A stretch of DNA of 64,000 nucleotides from Pseudoxanthomonas sp. J31 (GCF_000510725.1 NZ_AZNZ01000014.1:1-64000); one strand, 5' to 3'. Positions 1 through 10,523 are shown, counted from the first letter of the stretch. Notes: generated by a model not told the origin, from the sequence alone. Numbers and translations are program-made.

Positions 1-91
1 GCCCGTTTGGGTTTCGTCAACACCTCGTGAAGAGGTCGTTTTCCAAACCCCTCACCAACCCGCCGAAGCGTCCTTGGTGAGCGAGCCGCCC

Positions 92-119
92 AGTATAGGC
101 GACTTCCAGAAATCCGCAA
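92..119 (-). promoter_or_regulatory. Candidate leftward promoter near the window edge
   Basis: On the minus strand a TTGCGG (119-114) and a perfect-looking TATACT (97-92) are separated by 16 bases, which fits a sigma70 promoter reading out of the window to the left. The stretch from 1 to 239 has no convincing gene. The predicted leader contains an 8-bp inverted repeat, CTCACCAA (50-57) with TTGGTGAG (74-81). The gene it serves lies outside the window, so its role is unknown. Confidence 0.35.
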
Positions 120-239
120 GCACTTCGTGTTGAAGCCACTCCGTTTTCCCGGACCACCGGCAACACCGTGGTGTCGTCGGGAGGGCGCGCATTGTGCACG
201 TGCCCGGCGCGTTTGGGAAGTACCTGAATAGGGAAATTT

Positions 240-1217
240 TCAGGGAATTTTCACCGGCACCCCGGGGATGCGGCGGAAAGCCACGCCGGCATTGGCGCAA
301 GCGGCTTCCACGCGGTCGATACCGTCGCCGCCAGCACGCGCTGCATATAGATAGACGACGCGCGCTCCATCGCCGGCATGCATGACCGCCAGGCGCGCGG
401 CCTCGTCGGCCGACCCTGCAGCCACCCGGCTGGCGTCGCGCCGCGCCGGCTCCAGCGCTTCCGGCCGCACCTCCGGGCCGACCAGGATCAGGTCCGCCTC
501 GTTGAGCGCCCTCAGCGCACGCAAGGTGAGCAGGTCGGGCTCGACCGCGGCGATGGCGGACACGCTGCCCCGCACGTCGCCGCGGGCAGCGGCCGCGTCC
601 AGTTCCCCGAGGAAGGCGGCTTCCAGGGCCTGCGGGTCCGCGGCCACCGGATCCAGGCGCCCATCGAGGATGCGCTCGAACCAGCGCCGGCGCAGGGCCA
701 GGTCCGGCAGCGCTTCGCGGATGCGTTCGCGATGCCGCGCGAACAGGCCGGCCAGCGTGCCAATGGCCGGATCCAGCAGGGTTTCCAGGCGCTCGCGGAT
801 GCGCCGGGCCAGCATCGGCGCCGCGCCCGCGGAGGAGATCGCGACCACCAGCGGCGAGCGGTCCACCACCGCCGGCACCTGGTAGGTGGACAGGACGGCA
901 TCGTCGACCACGTTGACCAGGCGCCGGCGGCGCCCGGCTTCCGCGGCAAGGGCGGCGTTGAAGGCGTGGTCGTCGGTGGCGGCGACCACCAGCCACACCG
1001 CGTCCAGCCAGGCCGGGTCGAACTCCCCGTGCAGGCAGGCGATGCGGCCGGCGTCCACCGCGGCCTGGATGTCAGGGTGGTCGATGCTGCGGGTATGCAG
1101 GTGCACCTCGGCGCCGGCGCGCAGCAGCGCGGCGATCTTGCGCGCGGCCACTTCGCCTCCGCCGACCACCAGCACCTCGCGCCCGGCCAGATCGGCAAAC
1201 AGCGGGTACAGCCCCAT
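240..1217 (-). CDS. cysG: CysG-like siroheme synthase with a truncated, degenerate methylase domain
   Basis: The 325-residue product begins with a complete precorrin-2 dehydrogenase/sirohydrochlorin ferrochelatase module (about residues 1-205). It has the NAD-binding VLVVGGGEVA motif near the N-terminus and the ISSAGAAPMLARRIRERLE segment typical of CysG. This module oxidises precorrin-2 and inserts iron to make siroheme for sulfite and nitrite reductases. The last ~115 residues resemble only the first half of the uroporphyrinogen III methyltransferase domain: EPDLLTLRALRALNEAD is clear, but the preceding GxGPGD loop and the later RLKGGDPF motif are lost. Full CysG is roughly 460-480 residues. 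Methylation of uroporphyrinogen is therefore probably done by another protein. The start at 1217 gives the usual MGLYPLFADL N-terminus. It is the last visible gene of the hemH-led leftward operon. Confidence 0.85.
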   Translation of the reverse strand: MGLYPLFADLAGREVLVVGGGEVAARKIAALLRAGAEVHLHTRSIDHPDIQAAVDAGRIACLHGEFDPAWLDAVWLVVAATDDHAFNAALAAEAGRRRRLVNVVDDAVLSTYQVPAVVDRSPLVVAISSAGAAPMLARRIRERLETLLDPAIGTLAGLFARHRERIREALPDLALRRRWFERILDGRLDPVAADPQALEAAFLGELDAAAARGDVRGSVSAIAAVEPDLLTLRALRALNEADLILVGPEVRPEALEPARRDASRVAAGSADEAARLAVMHAGDGARVVYLYAARAGGDGIDRVEAACANAGVAFRRIPGVPVKIP

Positions 1218-1287
1218 CCGGTCTTCTCCCTGACGGCCTTGGCGCATCCTCGCCTGCGGGCCGGGCCCTGTCGACGGTGGCGCGCGA

Positions 1288-2139
1288 TCAGCCCGCGGCC
1301 AGGAACGGGCCCAGCACCGCGGCCACGGCTTCGGGCTGGTCCATGTGCAGGTGGTGGCCGCCCTCCAGCACGGTGACCGCGGCCCCGGGCACCTCGGCCA
1401 GGCGCTGCGCGCGCACGTCTTCCGGGAAGTACGGCTGGGCGCGGCGGGCATGCAGCAGGTGCAGCGGGCATTCCAGCGCGCGCAGCAGGGCGCGCACCTG
1501 GCCTTCGGTCATGCGGTTGGCGCCGGGCAAGGTCAGGCGCGGGTCGCTGCTCCACACGTATCCGCCGTCGACCGCGCGGGTGCCGCGTTCCACCAGCAGG
1601 CGCGCGGCGTGTTCCTGCATCGGGCCGGCCTGCAGGCGGGCGCGTACCGCCAGCTCCAGGTCCGGGAACACGCGCAGCGACCTGCCGCGGCGGGCACGCG
1701 CGGCGGAGACCGCCTGCTGCAGGCGCGCCGGCGCGGCGTCCTCGTCCTCGGCCAGCGGGCCGAGGTTCTCGACCAGGGCCAGGCGGGCCACGCGCTGCGG
1801 CTGGGCCACCGCGGCCATCGCCGCCACCGCCGCGCCCATGGAATGGCCCAGGATCGCGAAGCGCTCCCAGCCGAGGGCATCGGCCGCGTCCAGCAGCGCG
1901 TGCACGTAGGCGACCATCACGTACTCGGCCCCCGGCGCCAGGTGCGCGCTGCGGCCGTGGCCGGGGAAGTCGAGCAGCAGCAGGTCCAGCGGCGGCAGGT
2001 GCGGCAGCAGCGGCAGGAAGCTGGCGGCGTTGTCCAGCCAGCCGTGCAGGGCGATTACCTTCGGCGCGCCGGGACGTTCGACGCGCAGCGCCGCCAGCTC
2101 GCCGCAGCTGCCCGGCAGCGCGACCTCGGCCGGGGTCAT
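1288..2139 (-). CDS. Alpha/beta-hydrolase, SERHL/MhpC type
   Basis: A 283-residue alpha/beta-hydrolase of unknown substrate. The oxyanion-side HGW motif ([11 protein letters not shown]), the DFPGHGRS strand turn and the nucleophile elbow GHSMGA are all present. The C-terminal catalytic His is probably in [12 protein letters not shown]. The usual acid after strand 6 or 7 is not obvious (the segment reads [10 protein letters not shown]), so the triad may use another acidic residue. Its start overlaps the hemH stop in an ATGA (2139-2136), which indicates translational coupling to hemH. The sequence resembles serine hydrolase-like proteins rather than the pimeloyl-ACP esterase BioH encoded separately at 31101-31883. 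Confidence 0.8.
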   Translation of the reverse strand: MTPAEVALPGSCGELAALRVERPGAPKVIALHGWLDNAASFLPLLPHLPPLDLLLLDFPGHGRSAHLAPGAEYVMVAYVHALLDAADALGWERFAILGHSMGAAVAAMAAVAQPQRVARLALVENLGPLAEDEDAAPARLQQAVSAARARRGRSLRVFPDLELAVRARLQAGPMQEHAARLLVERGTRAVDGGYVWSSDPRLTLPGANRMTEGQVRALLRALECPLHLLHARRAQPYFPEDVRAQRLAEVPGAAVTVLEGGHHLHMDQPEAVAAVLGPFLAAG

Positions 2140-3098
2140 TCCACCGTGCCGGCCGCGTGGCGGGCCAGCCGCGCCAGGGCCGCGGCGTGTTCCGGCGCGT
2201 CGTTGAGGCAGGGGATGTAGCGCAGCTGGCCGCCCTTCGACCTGAAGTGCTCGGCCAGGCCCAGGGCCACTTCCTCCAGGGTCTCGATGCAGTCCACCGC
2301 GAAGCCCGGGCAGACCACGTCGACCTCGCGCACGCCGGCCGCGGCCAGGCGGTCCAGTTCGGCCTGGGTGGAGGGCTCCAGCCAGCGCTCGCGGCCAAAG
2401 CGCGACTGGTAGCCGATGGACCACTGCCCGGGCTGGAGGCCGGCGGCGGCGGCGATGGCCTCGGCGCTGGCGGTGCAGCGCTGCGGATAGGGATCGCCGG
2501 CATCGGCCACCCGCTGCGGCAGGCCGTGGAAGGAGAACAGCAGGTGGCGCCCTTCGCCGCCCTGCGCCCGGTGGGCGCGGATGCTGGCGGCCACGGCCTC
2601 GACCCAGGCCGCGTCGGTCGAATAGTCCTCGACCAGGGTCACGTCCATGTCCTGGGTCTCGGCGGCGACCACGTCGGCCACCGAGGCGGTGGTGGTGGTC
2701 GAGTACTGCGGGTACAGCGGCAGCACCACCAGGCGGCGCACGCCCTGCCTGCGCAGGTCGCGCAGCAGCTGGCGCAGGGCCGGCTCGCCGTAGCGCATCG
2801 CCGGCAGCACACGCCACTCGGGGATCGCCTCCTGCATGCGCGCGGCCAGGCGGCGGGTGTAGACCAGCAGCGGCGAGCCTTCCGGCAGCCAGATCTTGGC
2901 GTAGTTGGCGGCCGAACGCGGCCCGCGCAGCGGCAGGATCAGGCCATGCAGCAGCGGCTTCCACAGGATCGCGGGGATCGACACCACCCGCGGGTCGCCG
3001 AGGAACTCGGCCAGGTAGCGGCGCACGGCCGGCGCGGTCGGCGCCTCCGGCGTCCCCAGGTTGACCACGAGCAGCGTGGTGGCGGCGGCGTTGTTCAT
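2136..3098 (-). CDS. hemH: Ferrochelatase HemH
   Basis: Inserts ferrous iron into protoporphyrin IX, the last step of protoheme synthesis, in the cytoplasm at the membrane surface. The 320-residue length is normal for the family. Diagnostic segments are the N-terminal [20 protein letters not shown], the [12 protein letters not shown] strand, the FSFHGLPQR segment with the metal-binding histidine, the [13 protein letters not shown] signature and the [16 protein letters not shown] segment. It heads a leftward operon with a hydrolase and the cysG-like gene, placing heme and siroheme functions together. Confidence 0.95.
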   Translation of the reverse strand: MNNAAATTLLVVNLGTPEAPTAPAVRRYLAEFLGDPRVVSIPAILWKPLLHGLILPLRGPRSAANYAKIWLPEGSPLLVYTRRLAARMQEAIPEWRVLPAMRYGEPALRQLLRDLRRQGVRRLVVLPLYPQYSTTTTASVADVVAAETQDMDVTLVEDYSTDAAWVEAVAASIRAHRAQGGEGRHLLFSFHGLPQRVADAGDPYPQRCTASAEAIAAAAGLQPGQWSIGYQSRFGRERWLEPSTQAELDRLAAAGVREVDVVCPGFAVDCIETLEEVALGLAEHFRSKGGQLRYIPCLNDAPEHAAALARLARHAAGTVE

Positions 3099-3236
3099 GG
3101 CGTCGTATTCTGACAGACGCGCGCCGGCCCGGCCCGGGACGCCGCGCGGGGGCAGCGCGCCTCAGGCGCGATTCATTGCCGCAAACCTAAGTTCCGGGCG
3201 AACCGTGGCCGCCGGCCACCCTCGCGGAGTCCAACG

Positions 3237-4106
3237 ATGTCGCAACTGAGCAAGTTCCTGCTTCCCGTCCTGTTGCTGGTGGCCGCTCCGGCCATCGCCG
3301 GCCCGGAGGAGGACGCGCGGGCGCGCGAGGCGGTGCGGGTGCTGGAGGAGATCCAGAAGATCCCGGAGCAGGCGATCCCGGACAAGCTGCTGGACGAGGC
3401 CAAGGCGATCGTGGTCATCCCGGACGCGATCAAGGCCGGCCTGGTGATCGGCGGGCGCCGCGGCCACGGCCTGATGTCGGTCAAGACCGCCGACGGTACC
3501 TGGTCCAACCCGGTGTTCGTGACCCTGACCGGCGGCAGCATCGGCTTCCAGGCCGGCGTGCAGTCCTCGGACATCGTGCTGGTGTTCCGCAACGACCGCA
3601 GCCTCGACAACGTGGTCAACGGCAAGTTCACCCTCGGCGCCGACGCCGCCGTGGCCGCCGGCCCGGTGGGCCGCAATGCCGCCGCGGCCACCGACGGCCA
3701 GCTCAAGGCCGAGATCTGGTCCTGGTCGCGCGCCCGCGGCCTGTTCGCCGGCGTGGCCCTGGACGGCGCGGTGCTGCGCATCGACAGCAACGCCCAGGCC
3801 GTGGTCTACGGGTCGACGACCACGCCGCGCATGGTGTTCGAGGACCGCGCCCAGGCTGCCCCCAGCAACGCCATCGTGGCCTTCCGCGACCAGCTGGAGG
3901 AAGCCACCCATGCCGCGCGCGTGACCCGCGGCACCGCGGCCCCGGCCGCCGCCCCGGTCGGCCGGGTGACCATCCCCAACCAGCAGCCGCAGGCGCAGAC
4001 CCAGGGCCTGCAGACCCTGCCGGCGCCGCCGCCGGCCGGCCCGGCGCCGACCCAGGGCTTCGAGCCGGTGGACGATGGCGTGCGCAGCGAGCCGCTGCCG
4101 TACTGA
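3237..4106 (+). CDS. Secreted SYLF (YSC84-like) lipid-binding protein
   Basis: A 289-residue protein with an N-terminal signal peptide (about residues 1-21, ending APAIAG) and a SYLF/YSC84 domain over about residues 40-215. The domain is visible in AKAIVVIPDAIKAGLVIGGR, the GTWSNPVFVTLTGGSIGFQ turn and later alternating strands. SYLF domains bind phosphoinositides in eukaryotes; the bacterial function is not settled. The C-terminal ~70 residues are Pro/Gln/Ala-rich and look disordered. It stands alone, divergent from hemH, and is followed by a 10-bp hairpin before tatA. Confidence 0.85.
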   Translation: MSQLSKFLLPVLLLVAAPAIAGPEEDARAREAVRVLEEIQKIPEQAIPDKLLDEAKAIVVIPDAIKAGLVIGGRRGHGLMSVKTADGTWSNPVFVTLTGGSIGFQAGVQSSDIVLVFRNDRSLDNVVNGKFTLGADAAVAAGPVGRNAAAATDGQLKAEIWSWSRARGLFAGVALDGAVLRIDSNAQAVVYGSTTTPRMVFEDRAQAAPSNAIVAFRDQLEEATHAARVTRGTAAPAAAPVGRVTIPNQQPQAQTQGLQTLPAPPPAGPAPTQGFEPVDDGVRSEPLPY

Positions 4107-4124
4107 CCGGGATTGCTGAACCAT

Positions 4125-4150
4125 CCAGCGGAACGGCCCGGTTCCGCTGG
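4125..4150 (+). terminator. Hairpin after the SYLF gene, terminator without T-run
   Basis: A perfect 10-bp stem, CCAGCGGAAC (4125-4134) with GTTCCGCTGG (4141-4150), encloses a 6-base loop and lies 19 bases after the SYLF stop. No T-tract follows, so termination is only plausible; it could equally protect the mRNA 3' end. Confidence 0.5.
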
Positions 4151-4196
4151 GCCTGCGCTATGCTGTCAGACCGTTGATTTGACTATGTGAGCAGCC

Positions 4197-4415
4197 ATGG
4201 GCGCTTGGGGCATCGGGCATTGGATCGTCGTGCTGGTCGTGGTGCTGCTGGTATTCGGCACCAAACGGCTGCGCGGTGCCGGCAAGGACATCGGCGAGGC
4301 GGTGAGGGGCTTCAGGGAAGGGATGCGCGAGCCGGAGAAGCCGGCCGGCCAGCTCGGCGACGAGCGGACCGACGCATCGAAGACCGAAGCCGAGCGCGAC
4401 CGCGCGCAGCATTGA
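4197..4415 (+). CDS. tatA: Sec-independent translocase subunit TatA
   Basis: A small 72-residue protein with one N-terminal membrane helix (about residues 6-22), the conserved FGTKRLRGAGKDIGEAVRGF hinge and amphipathic helix, and an acidic, charged C-tail. TatA oligomers form the conduit of the twin-arginine pathway that exports folded proteins across the inner membrane. It is the first gene of a compact tatABC cluster. Confidence 0.95.
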   Translation: MGAWGIGHWIVVLVVVLLVFGTKRLRGAGKDIGEAVRGFREGMREPEKPAGQLGDERTDASKTEAERDRAQH

Positions 4416-4436
4416 TCCCGCGTCGGCGTACGCGGA

Positions 4437-4871
4437 ATGTTCGACATCGGTTTTGGCGAACTGCTGCTGATCGCGGTGGTCGCCCTCGTCGTGCTTGGCC
4501 CGGAGCGGCTGCCGAAGGCGGCCCGCTTCGCCGGGCTGTGGGTGCGCCGCGCCCGCGCGCAGTGGTACTCGGTGCGCGCCGAGCTGGAGCGCGAGCTGGC
4601 CGCCGAGGAACTCAAGCGCAGCCTGCGCGAGACCCAGGATTCGCTGCGCCAGGCCGAAGCCACCCTGCGCCAGGAAGCCGAAGCCGCGCGCAGCGGCCTG
4701 GATGGCCTGCGCCAGCAGGTCGAGGCGGACCTGCGCCCGCCGGAACCGGCCGGGGAAGCCCCCCAGCCCGCAGCCGACCCGGAAGCGCCGCTGCCCGCAC
4801 CCGGGTCGCATACCGAACCCGCCCCGCCCGCCGATCCCGCCGAGGAGCGCGATGGACCCCGCCACTCCTGA
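4437..4871 (+). CDS. tatB: Sec-independent translocase subunit TatB
   Basis: A 144-residue protein beginning MFDIGFGELLLIAVVALVVL, the typical TatB N-terminal helix with a conserved Glu, followed by the GPERLPKAAR hinge. A long charged helix (about residues 35-95) and a Pro-rich acidic tail follow. With TatC it forms the twin-arginine signal receptor. It starts 21 bases after tatA, and its last 20 bases overlap the start of tatC. Confidence 0.95.
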   Translation: MFDIGFGELLLIAVVALVVLGPERLPKAARFAGLWVRRARAQWYSVRAELERELAAEELKRSLRETQDSLRQAEATLRQEAEAARSGLDGLRQQVEADLRPPEPAGEAPQPAADPEAPLPAPGSHTEPAPPADPAEERDGPRHS

Positions 4872-5610
4872 GACGGACAGCGAAAGCCCGCTGATGGAGC
4901 ACCTGCTGGAGCTGCGCGCGCGGATCATGCGCGCGCTGGCCGGCCTGGTGGTGCTGCTGCTGGCGCTGCTGCCGTTCGCCAACCGGCTCTACGCCTGGCT
5001 GGCCGCCCCGCTGCTGCAGAAGCTGCCCGAGGGCGGCCAGCTGATCGCGGTGGAGGTGGCCTCGCCGTTCTTCGCCCCGCTGAAGCTGGCGTTCTTCGCC
5101 GCCGTGCTCGGCAGCGCGCCATGGCTGCTGTACCAGGCCTGGGCCTTCGTCGCCCCGGGCCTGTACCGGCGCGAGAAGCGCCTGGCGCTGCCGCTGCTGG
5201 TGTCCTCGGTGCTGCTGTTCTATGCCGGCTGCGCGTTCGCGTTCTTCGTGGTGCTGCCGTCGGTGTTCGGCTTCCTGGCCGCGGTCAAGCCCGAGGGCGT
5301 GGCGATGATGACCGACATCAGCGCCTACCTGGACTTCGTGCTGGTGATCTTCCTGGCCTTCGGCGCCAGCTTCGAGCTGCCAGTGGCGCTGGTGATCCTG
5401 GTGCTGCTGGGCTGGGTCACCCCGGACCAGCTGCGTGCCGGGCGCGGCTACGCGATCGTCGGCATCTTCATCCTGGCGGCGGTGATCACCCCGCCGGACG
5501 TGGTCTCGCAGCTGCTGCTGGCGGTGCCGATGTGCCTGCTGTACGAGGCCGGGATCTGGGCGGCCCGGCTGCTGGGCCGCGGCGAGGACGGGGAAGCGGA
5601 CCAGGCCTGA
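4852..5610 (+). CDS. tatC: Sec-independent translocase subunit TatC
   Basis: A 252-residue polytopic membrane protein with six predicted helices. The cytoplasmic N-terminus carries the conserved MEHLLELRARI segment, and the first periplasmic region includes FFAPLKLAFF. TatC recognises the twin-arginine signal peptide. The start at 4852 inside tatB was chosen because it yields MDPATPETDSESPLMEHLLELR; longer versions are shadow sequence of tatB. The 20-base overlap implies coupled translation. Confidence 0.95.
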   Translation: MDPATPETDSESPLMEHLLELRARIMRALAGLVVLLLALLPFANRLYAWLAAPLLQKLPEGGQLIAVEVASPFFAPLKLAFFAAVLGSAPWLLYQAWAFVAPGLYRREKRLALPLLVSSVLLFYAGCAFAFFVVLPSVFGFLAAVKPEGVAMMTDISAYLDFVLVIFLAFGASFELPVALVILVLLGWVTPDQLRAGRGYAIVGIFILAAVITPPDVVSQLLLAVPMCLLYEAGIWAARLLGRGEDGEADQA

Positions 5611-5617
5611 GCCGCGC

Positions 5618-6514
5618 TCAGGCCTCCAGCCGGCCGGACGCGGCCGCGCCGGGCACCGGCGGCGGCGCGGCATGGCCGAACAGCTGGCCCCAGGCCACCA
5701 GCACCGCGCCGGCCAGCAGCGGCATCACCACCGCCATCAGCAGCACCTGCGCCACCAGCGCCCCGAACAGCGGGCCGGCCAGGGCCTGGGCCAGCAGCGC
5801 CAGCAGCATCACCGCGAAGTAGACCGCGAACAGGGCGACCACGGCCAGCAGGAAGAACACCGCCAGCGCCGGCAGGTTGTGCAGGCTGGCGCGCAGGCTG
5901 TCGCCCATCGCGGCCAGGCCGGGGCGGCCGTCGAACACGATCCGCGGCACCGAGACGAACACCGTCATCGCCACCACCACGGCCAGGCCCAGGCCCAGCA
6001 GCAGCCACAGCAGGATCCGCCCGGCCGGGAGGTCGGCGATCATCTCCTGCACCTGCTCCGGGCTCGGCTGCACGCCGGAGGCGGCCATCGCGTTGAGCTC
6101 CTCGCTGACCGCGCTCAGCCGCTGCAGCTGCTCCGGGCCGACCAGGACCAGCAGCAGGATGCCCAGCAGCAGGCCCGCCACCACCTGCGGCAGCAGGGTC
6201 GCCAGCAGCCCGGGCAGGTGCCCGTCGCGCACGCCCTGGCCCAGGTGCGAAGGCAGCGCCGGGCGGCCCTGCTGGACCTCGCGCACCGCCCATACCAGGC
6301 CGGCAAACAGCAGCGGGCCGGCGATCGCGACCAGCAGCTGCACCAGCGCGCCCAGCGCCGGCACGGTGGCGGCCACCGCCAGCACCAGGGTGCCCAGCAG
6401 TCCCCACAGTGCGCCCAGCGAACCCAGCGCCAGGGGCGCCTGGCGCAGCAGGGCGAAACCGCCCAGCAGCCATTCCGCGCCGGCCGAAGCCGGCAGCCTG
6501 CGAATCGTGTCCAT
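5618..6514 (-). CDS. BPSS1780-type integral membrane protein
   Basis: A 298-residue hydrophobic protein with about six membrane segments and a short middle loop (about residues 135-170). The N-terminal pattern of a leading amphipathic stretch (AEWLLGGFALLRQAPLALG) and the FVSVPRIVFDGRPGLAAMGDSL segment match the BPSS1780 family of uncharacterised inner-membrane proteins. The start at 6514 gives MDTIRRLPASAGAEW; longer forms add unlikely Arg/Pro-rich sequence. It converges on tatC with 7 bases between the stops. No function can be assigned. Confidence 0.8.
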   Translation of the reverse strand: MDTIRRLPASAGAEWLLGGFALLRQAPLALGSLGALWGLLGTLVLAVAATVPALGALVQLLVAIAGPLLFAGLVWAVREVQQGRPALPSHLGQGVRDGHLPGLLATLLPQVVAGLLLGILLLVLVGPEQLQRLSAVSEELNAMAASGVQPSPEQVQEMIADLPAGRILLWLLLGLGLAVVVAMTVFVSVPRIVFDGRPGLAAMGDSLRASLHNLPALAVFFLLAVVALFAVYFAVMLLALLAQALAGPLFGALVAQVLLMAVVMPLLAGAVLVAWGQLFGHAAPPPVPGAAASGRLEA

Positions 6515-6561
6515 TCCTGTTCCGTGTGCGTCGCCGCCGGGGGTCGGCGCGTCTGCGGCAA

Positions 6562-7323
6562 TTATCCGCGATCGGCGCCGCGGGCGTGGGTACCTGCGCC
6601 GTGCTGGCCGCGGGCATGCTTCACGAATCGCCGCAGCAACCGCCGCGCCTGCGGCGCCGCGCTGACCTCGCGCGCCACCGTGCGCGGGCAGCGGCCGTGG
6701 TTGCGCAGGCACTCGGCGCGGGCGTGGACGTAGCCGCGCATGTGGTGGGTGGCGAACTCGGGGTGGAACTGCACGCCCCAGGCGCCCTGCCCCCAGCGGA
6801 AGGCGTGGCAGGCGTCCTGTTCGGAGCGGGCCAGCACCGCCGCACCCTCCGGCGGCCGGATCACGGTCTGCAGGTGGGTGGCGTGGGCGGCGAAGCGCGG
6901 CGGCATGCCGGCGAACAGCGGGTCCTCGAACGCCGGCGGGTGCAGGTCGATGAACACCGTGCCCGATTCGCGCCCGGCCGGGTTGTAGTCCACCTCACCG
7001 CCCAGGGCGTGGGCCAGCAGCTGGTGGCCGTAGCAGATGCCCAGCAGCGGCGTGCCCTCCTGCACCACCTCGCGGATCCAGCCGGCGGTGTGCTCGCTCC
7101 ACGGGGCGCGATCGGTCACGAACGCCGCCGAACCGGTCACGATCACCCCGGCCAGGCCGTGCGGCTCCGGCAGCGGCTCGCCGCGCTCGGCGTTGACCTC
7201 GGTCACGTCCCGGGCCGCCAGGCCGGCCGCCACCCGGATCCAGTGCGGGAAGCGCCCATAGCGCTTGAGGCTGCCCACGGGCTGGCCGGTTTCCACGATC
7301 AGGAAGGGCGCGCGGTCGGTCAC
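6562..7323 (-). CDS. Class I glutamine amidotransferase-like protein
   Basis: A 253-residue stand-alone class I glutamine amidotransferase. The nucleophile C97 lies in LLGICYGHQLLAHALGG, and the His-Glu pair H187/E189 is in VQFHPEF, completing the triad. The family resembles GMP-synthase GATase domains and gamma-glutamyl hydrolases acting on small gamma-glutamyl compounds. No partner synthetase domain is nearby, so the acceptor is unknown. The C-terminal ~25 residues are basic and probably disordered. Confidence 0.88.
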   Translation of the reverse strand: MTDRAPFLIVETGQPVGSLKRYGRFPHWIRVAAGLAARDVTEVNAERGEPLPEPHGLAGVIVTGSAAFVTDRAPWSEHTAGWIREVVQEGTPLLGICYGHQLLAHALGGEVDYNPAGRESGTVFIDLHPPAFEDPLFAGMPPRFAAHATHLQTVIRPPEGAAVLARSEQDACHAFRWGQGAWGVQFHPEFATHHMRGYVHARAECLRNHGRCPRTVAREVSAAPQARRLLRRFVKHARGQHGAGTHARGADRG

Positions 7324-7379
7324 GGCAGGATCCGGGGGGTCCGGGGCGGCGGAAACCCGTACGGGACGGGGCTTGGGCC

Positions 7380-7385
7380 TATACT
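7380..7385 (+). promoter_or_regulatory. Candidate -10 element for glyQS
   Basis: TATACT lies 26 bases before the glyQ start in the 87-base gap after the divergent amidotransferase gene. No good -35 hexamer is seen at the usual distance, so the assignment rests on the -10 match and position. Confidence 0.4.
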
Positions 7386-7410
7386 AGCCCGCTTTTCCGC
7401 AGCGCAATAA

Positions 7411-8313
<903 letters not shown>

Positions 8314-8356
8314 CCGCGCCCCCTTCCCGGCCGCCGCATCCACCACAGGAACATCC

Positions 8357-10453
8357 ATGAGCACGCAACTTCCCCTGCTGATCGAACTGGGCACCGAGGA
8401 GCTGCCGGTCAAGGCGCTGCCGGGCCTGGCGCAGGCCTTCTTCGACGGCGTCGTGGCCGCGCTGCAGAAGCGCGGCGTGGCGGTGGACGCCACCGGCGCG
8501 CGCCCGCTGTACACCCCGCGCCGGCTGGCGGTGCTGCTGCCGGGCGTGGGCACCGAGCAACCCGAGCAGCGCTCGGAAGTGCTGGGCCCGTACCTGAACA
8601 TCGCCCTGGACGCCGAGGGCAAGCCGACCCGCGCGCTGGAAGGCTTCGCCGCCAAGGCCGGGGTCGAGTGGACCACGCTGGAACGCACCAGCGACGCCAA
8701 GGGCGAGCGTTTCGTGCACCGCTCGGTGAAGCCGGGCGCGCGCACCGCCGAGCTGCTGCCGGAGGTGCTGGCCGAGGCCATCGCCGGGATGCCGGTACCC
8801 AAGCCGATGCGCTGGGGCGGCCATGACTACGCCTTTGCCCGTCCGGTGCACTGGCTGGTGCTGCTGCTGGGCGAAGAGGTGGTGCCGGCGCAGGTGCTGG
8901 GCGTGGCCGCCGGCCGCAGCAGCCGCGGCCACCGCTTCGAGGCCAATGGCCCGGTGGAGATCGCCGCGCCGGGCCAGTACGTGGAAGCGCTGCGCGCGGC
9001 GAAGGTGCTGGTCGATCCGGCCGAGCGCCGCGCCCGCATCGTCGAGCAGGCCGAACAGGCCGCGGCCCAGGCCGGCGGCAGCGCGCGCATCACCGAGGAC
9101 AACCTCGAGCAGGTGGTGTGCCTGACCGAATGGCCGGCGGCGGTGCTGTGCAGCTTCGAGCGCGACTTCCTGGCCGTGCCGCAGGAAGCGCTGATCGAGA
9201 CGATGGAGATCAACCAGAAGTTCTTCCCGGTGCTGGACGCGGCCGGCAAGCTGACCGAGTACTTCATCGGCACCGCCAACATCGAGTCGCGCGACGTGGC
9301 CGAGGTGCGCAAGGGCTACGAGCGCGTGATCCGCCCGCGTTTCGCCGACGCCCGCTTCTTCTTCGACGAGGACCTCAAGCAGGGCCTGGTGGCCATGGGC
9401 GAGGGCCTGAAGACCGTCACCTACCAGGCCAAGCTGGGCACGGTGGCCGACAAGGTCGCGCGCGTGGCCACGCTGGCCGAGGCCATCGCCGTCCAGGTCG
9501 GCGCCGATCCGGCGCAGGCGCGCCGTGCCGCCGAGCTGGGCAAGAACGACCTGCAGAGCCGCATGGTCAACGAGTTCCCGGAACTGCAGGGCATCGCCGG
9601 CCGCCACTACGCGCTGGCCGCGGGCGAGCCGCAGGAAGTGGCGCTGGCGATCGACGAGGCCTACATGCCGCGCTTCTCCGGCGACGCCATCGCCGGCTCG
9701 CGCCTGGGCCAGGTGCTGGCGATTGCCGAACGCGCCGACACCCTGGCCGGCGGTTTCGCCGCGGGCCTGAAGCCGACCGGCAACAAGGATCCGTTCGCCC
9801 TGCGCCGCAATGCGCTGGGCCTGGCGCGTACGCTGATCGAGTCCGGTTTCGAACTGTCGCTGAAGGAACTGCTGGAAAGGGCGGCGCAGGCGATCGGCCC
9901 GCTGCCGGCCGGCAAGGACGGCGCCACCGCGTCGGCCGATCCGGCCGAGCTGTACGACTTCATCCTCGACCGCCTGCGCGGCTACTACGCCGACAAGGGC
10001 GTGCCCGCCGCGCACTTCAACGCGGTGGCGGAGCTGCGCCCGGCCTCGCTGGCCGACTTCGACACCCGCATCGCCGCGATCGGCACCTTCGCCGCGCTGC
10101 CGGAGGCCGATGCCCTGGCCGCGGCCAACAAGCGCATCGGCAACATCCTGAAGAAGGCCGACATCGCCATTCCGGAGGCGACCGACCCGGCGCTGTTCGC
10201 CGAGGACGCCGAGCGCGCCCTGGGCGAGGCGGTGGAGGCGGCGCTGGCCGAGACCGACGGCCCGCTGCGGCAGCACGACTACGTGCGCGTGCTCGAGCGC
10301 CTGGCGCAAGTGCGGCCGCAGGTGGATGCGTTCTTCGACCAGGTGATGGTCAACGCCGAGGACCCGGCCGTGCGCGGCAACCGCCTGGCCCTGCTCAAGC
10401 GCCTGGCCGACCGCTTCGGCGCGGTGGCCGCGATCGGGCACCTGTCGGCCTGA
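8357..10453 (+). CDS. glyS: Glycyl-tRNA synthetase beta subunit
   Basis: The 698-residue beta subunit recognises tRNA-Gly and is required for activity of the alpha subunit. The N-terminus carries the [15 protein letters not shown] signature, and the middle contains [12 protein letters not shown] and the HD-like [22 protein letters not shown] segment. The C-terminal anticodon-binding region ends with [18 protein letters not shown]. An ACAGGA ribosome-binding site precedes the ATG. It is followed by a strong hairpin at 10499-10523. Confidence 0.97.
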   Translation: MSTQLPLLIELGTEELPVKALPGLAQAFFDGVVAALQKRGVAVDATGARPLYTPRRLAVLLPGVGTEQPEQRSEVLGPYLNIALDAEGKPTRALEGFAAKAGVEWTTLERTSDAKGERFVHRSVKPGARTAELLPEVLAEAIAGMPVPKPMRWGGHDYAFARPVHWLVLLLGEEVVPAQVLGVAAGRSSRGHRFEANGPVEIAAPGQYVEALRAAKVLVDPAERRARIVEQAEQAAAQAGGSARITEDNLEQVVCLTEWPAAVLCSFERDFLAVPQEALIETMEINQKFFPVLDAAGKLTEYFIGTANIESRDVAEVRKGYERVIRPRFADARFFFDEDLKQGLVAMGEGLKTVTYQAKLGTVADKVARVATLAEAIAVQVGADPAQARRAAELGKNDLQSRMVNEFPELQGIAGRHYALAAGEPQEVALAIDEAYMPRFSGDAIAGSRLGQVLAIAERADTLAGGFAAGLKPTGNKDPFALRRNALGLARTLIESGFELSLKELLERAAQAIGPLPAGKDGATASADPAELYDFILDRLRGYYADKGVPAAHFNAVAELRPASLADFDTRIAAIGTFAALPEADALAAANKRIGNILKKADIAIPEATDPALFAEDAERALGEAVEAALAETDGPLRQHDYVRVLERLAQVRPQVDAFFDQVMVNAEDPAVRGNRLALLKRLADRFGAVAAIGHLSA

Positions 10454-10498
10454 TCCCCGCGGCGCGTGGCGGCCCCGCCGCGCGCCACCGCCTCCATT

Positions 10499-10523
10499 GC
10501 CGGCCGCGGGGTTCGCGGCCGGC
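10499..10523 (+). terminator. Strong hairpin between glyS and tamA
   Basis: GCCGGCCGCG (10499-10508) pairs perfectly with CGCGGCCGGC (10514-10523) around a 5-base loop, 45 bases after the glyS stop. There is no T-run, so it may be a rho-assisted terminator or an mRNA end-protecting hairpin rather than an intrinsic terminator. Confidence 0.5.

Noticed and set aside
17-199. A 60-codon frame at the left edge of the window
   Set aside because: It overlaps the candidate promoter and its leader, lacks a ribosome-binding site and has no protein features.
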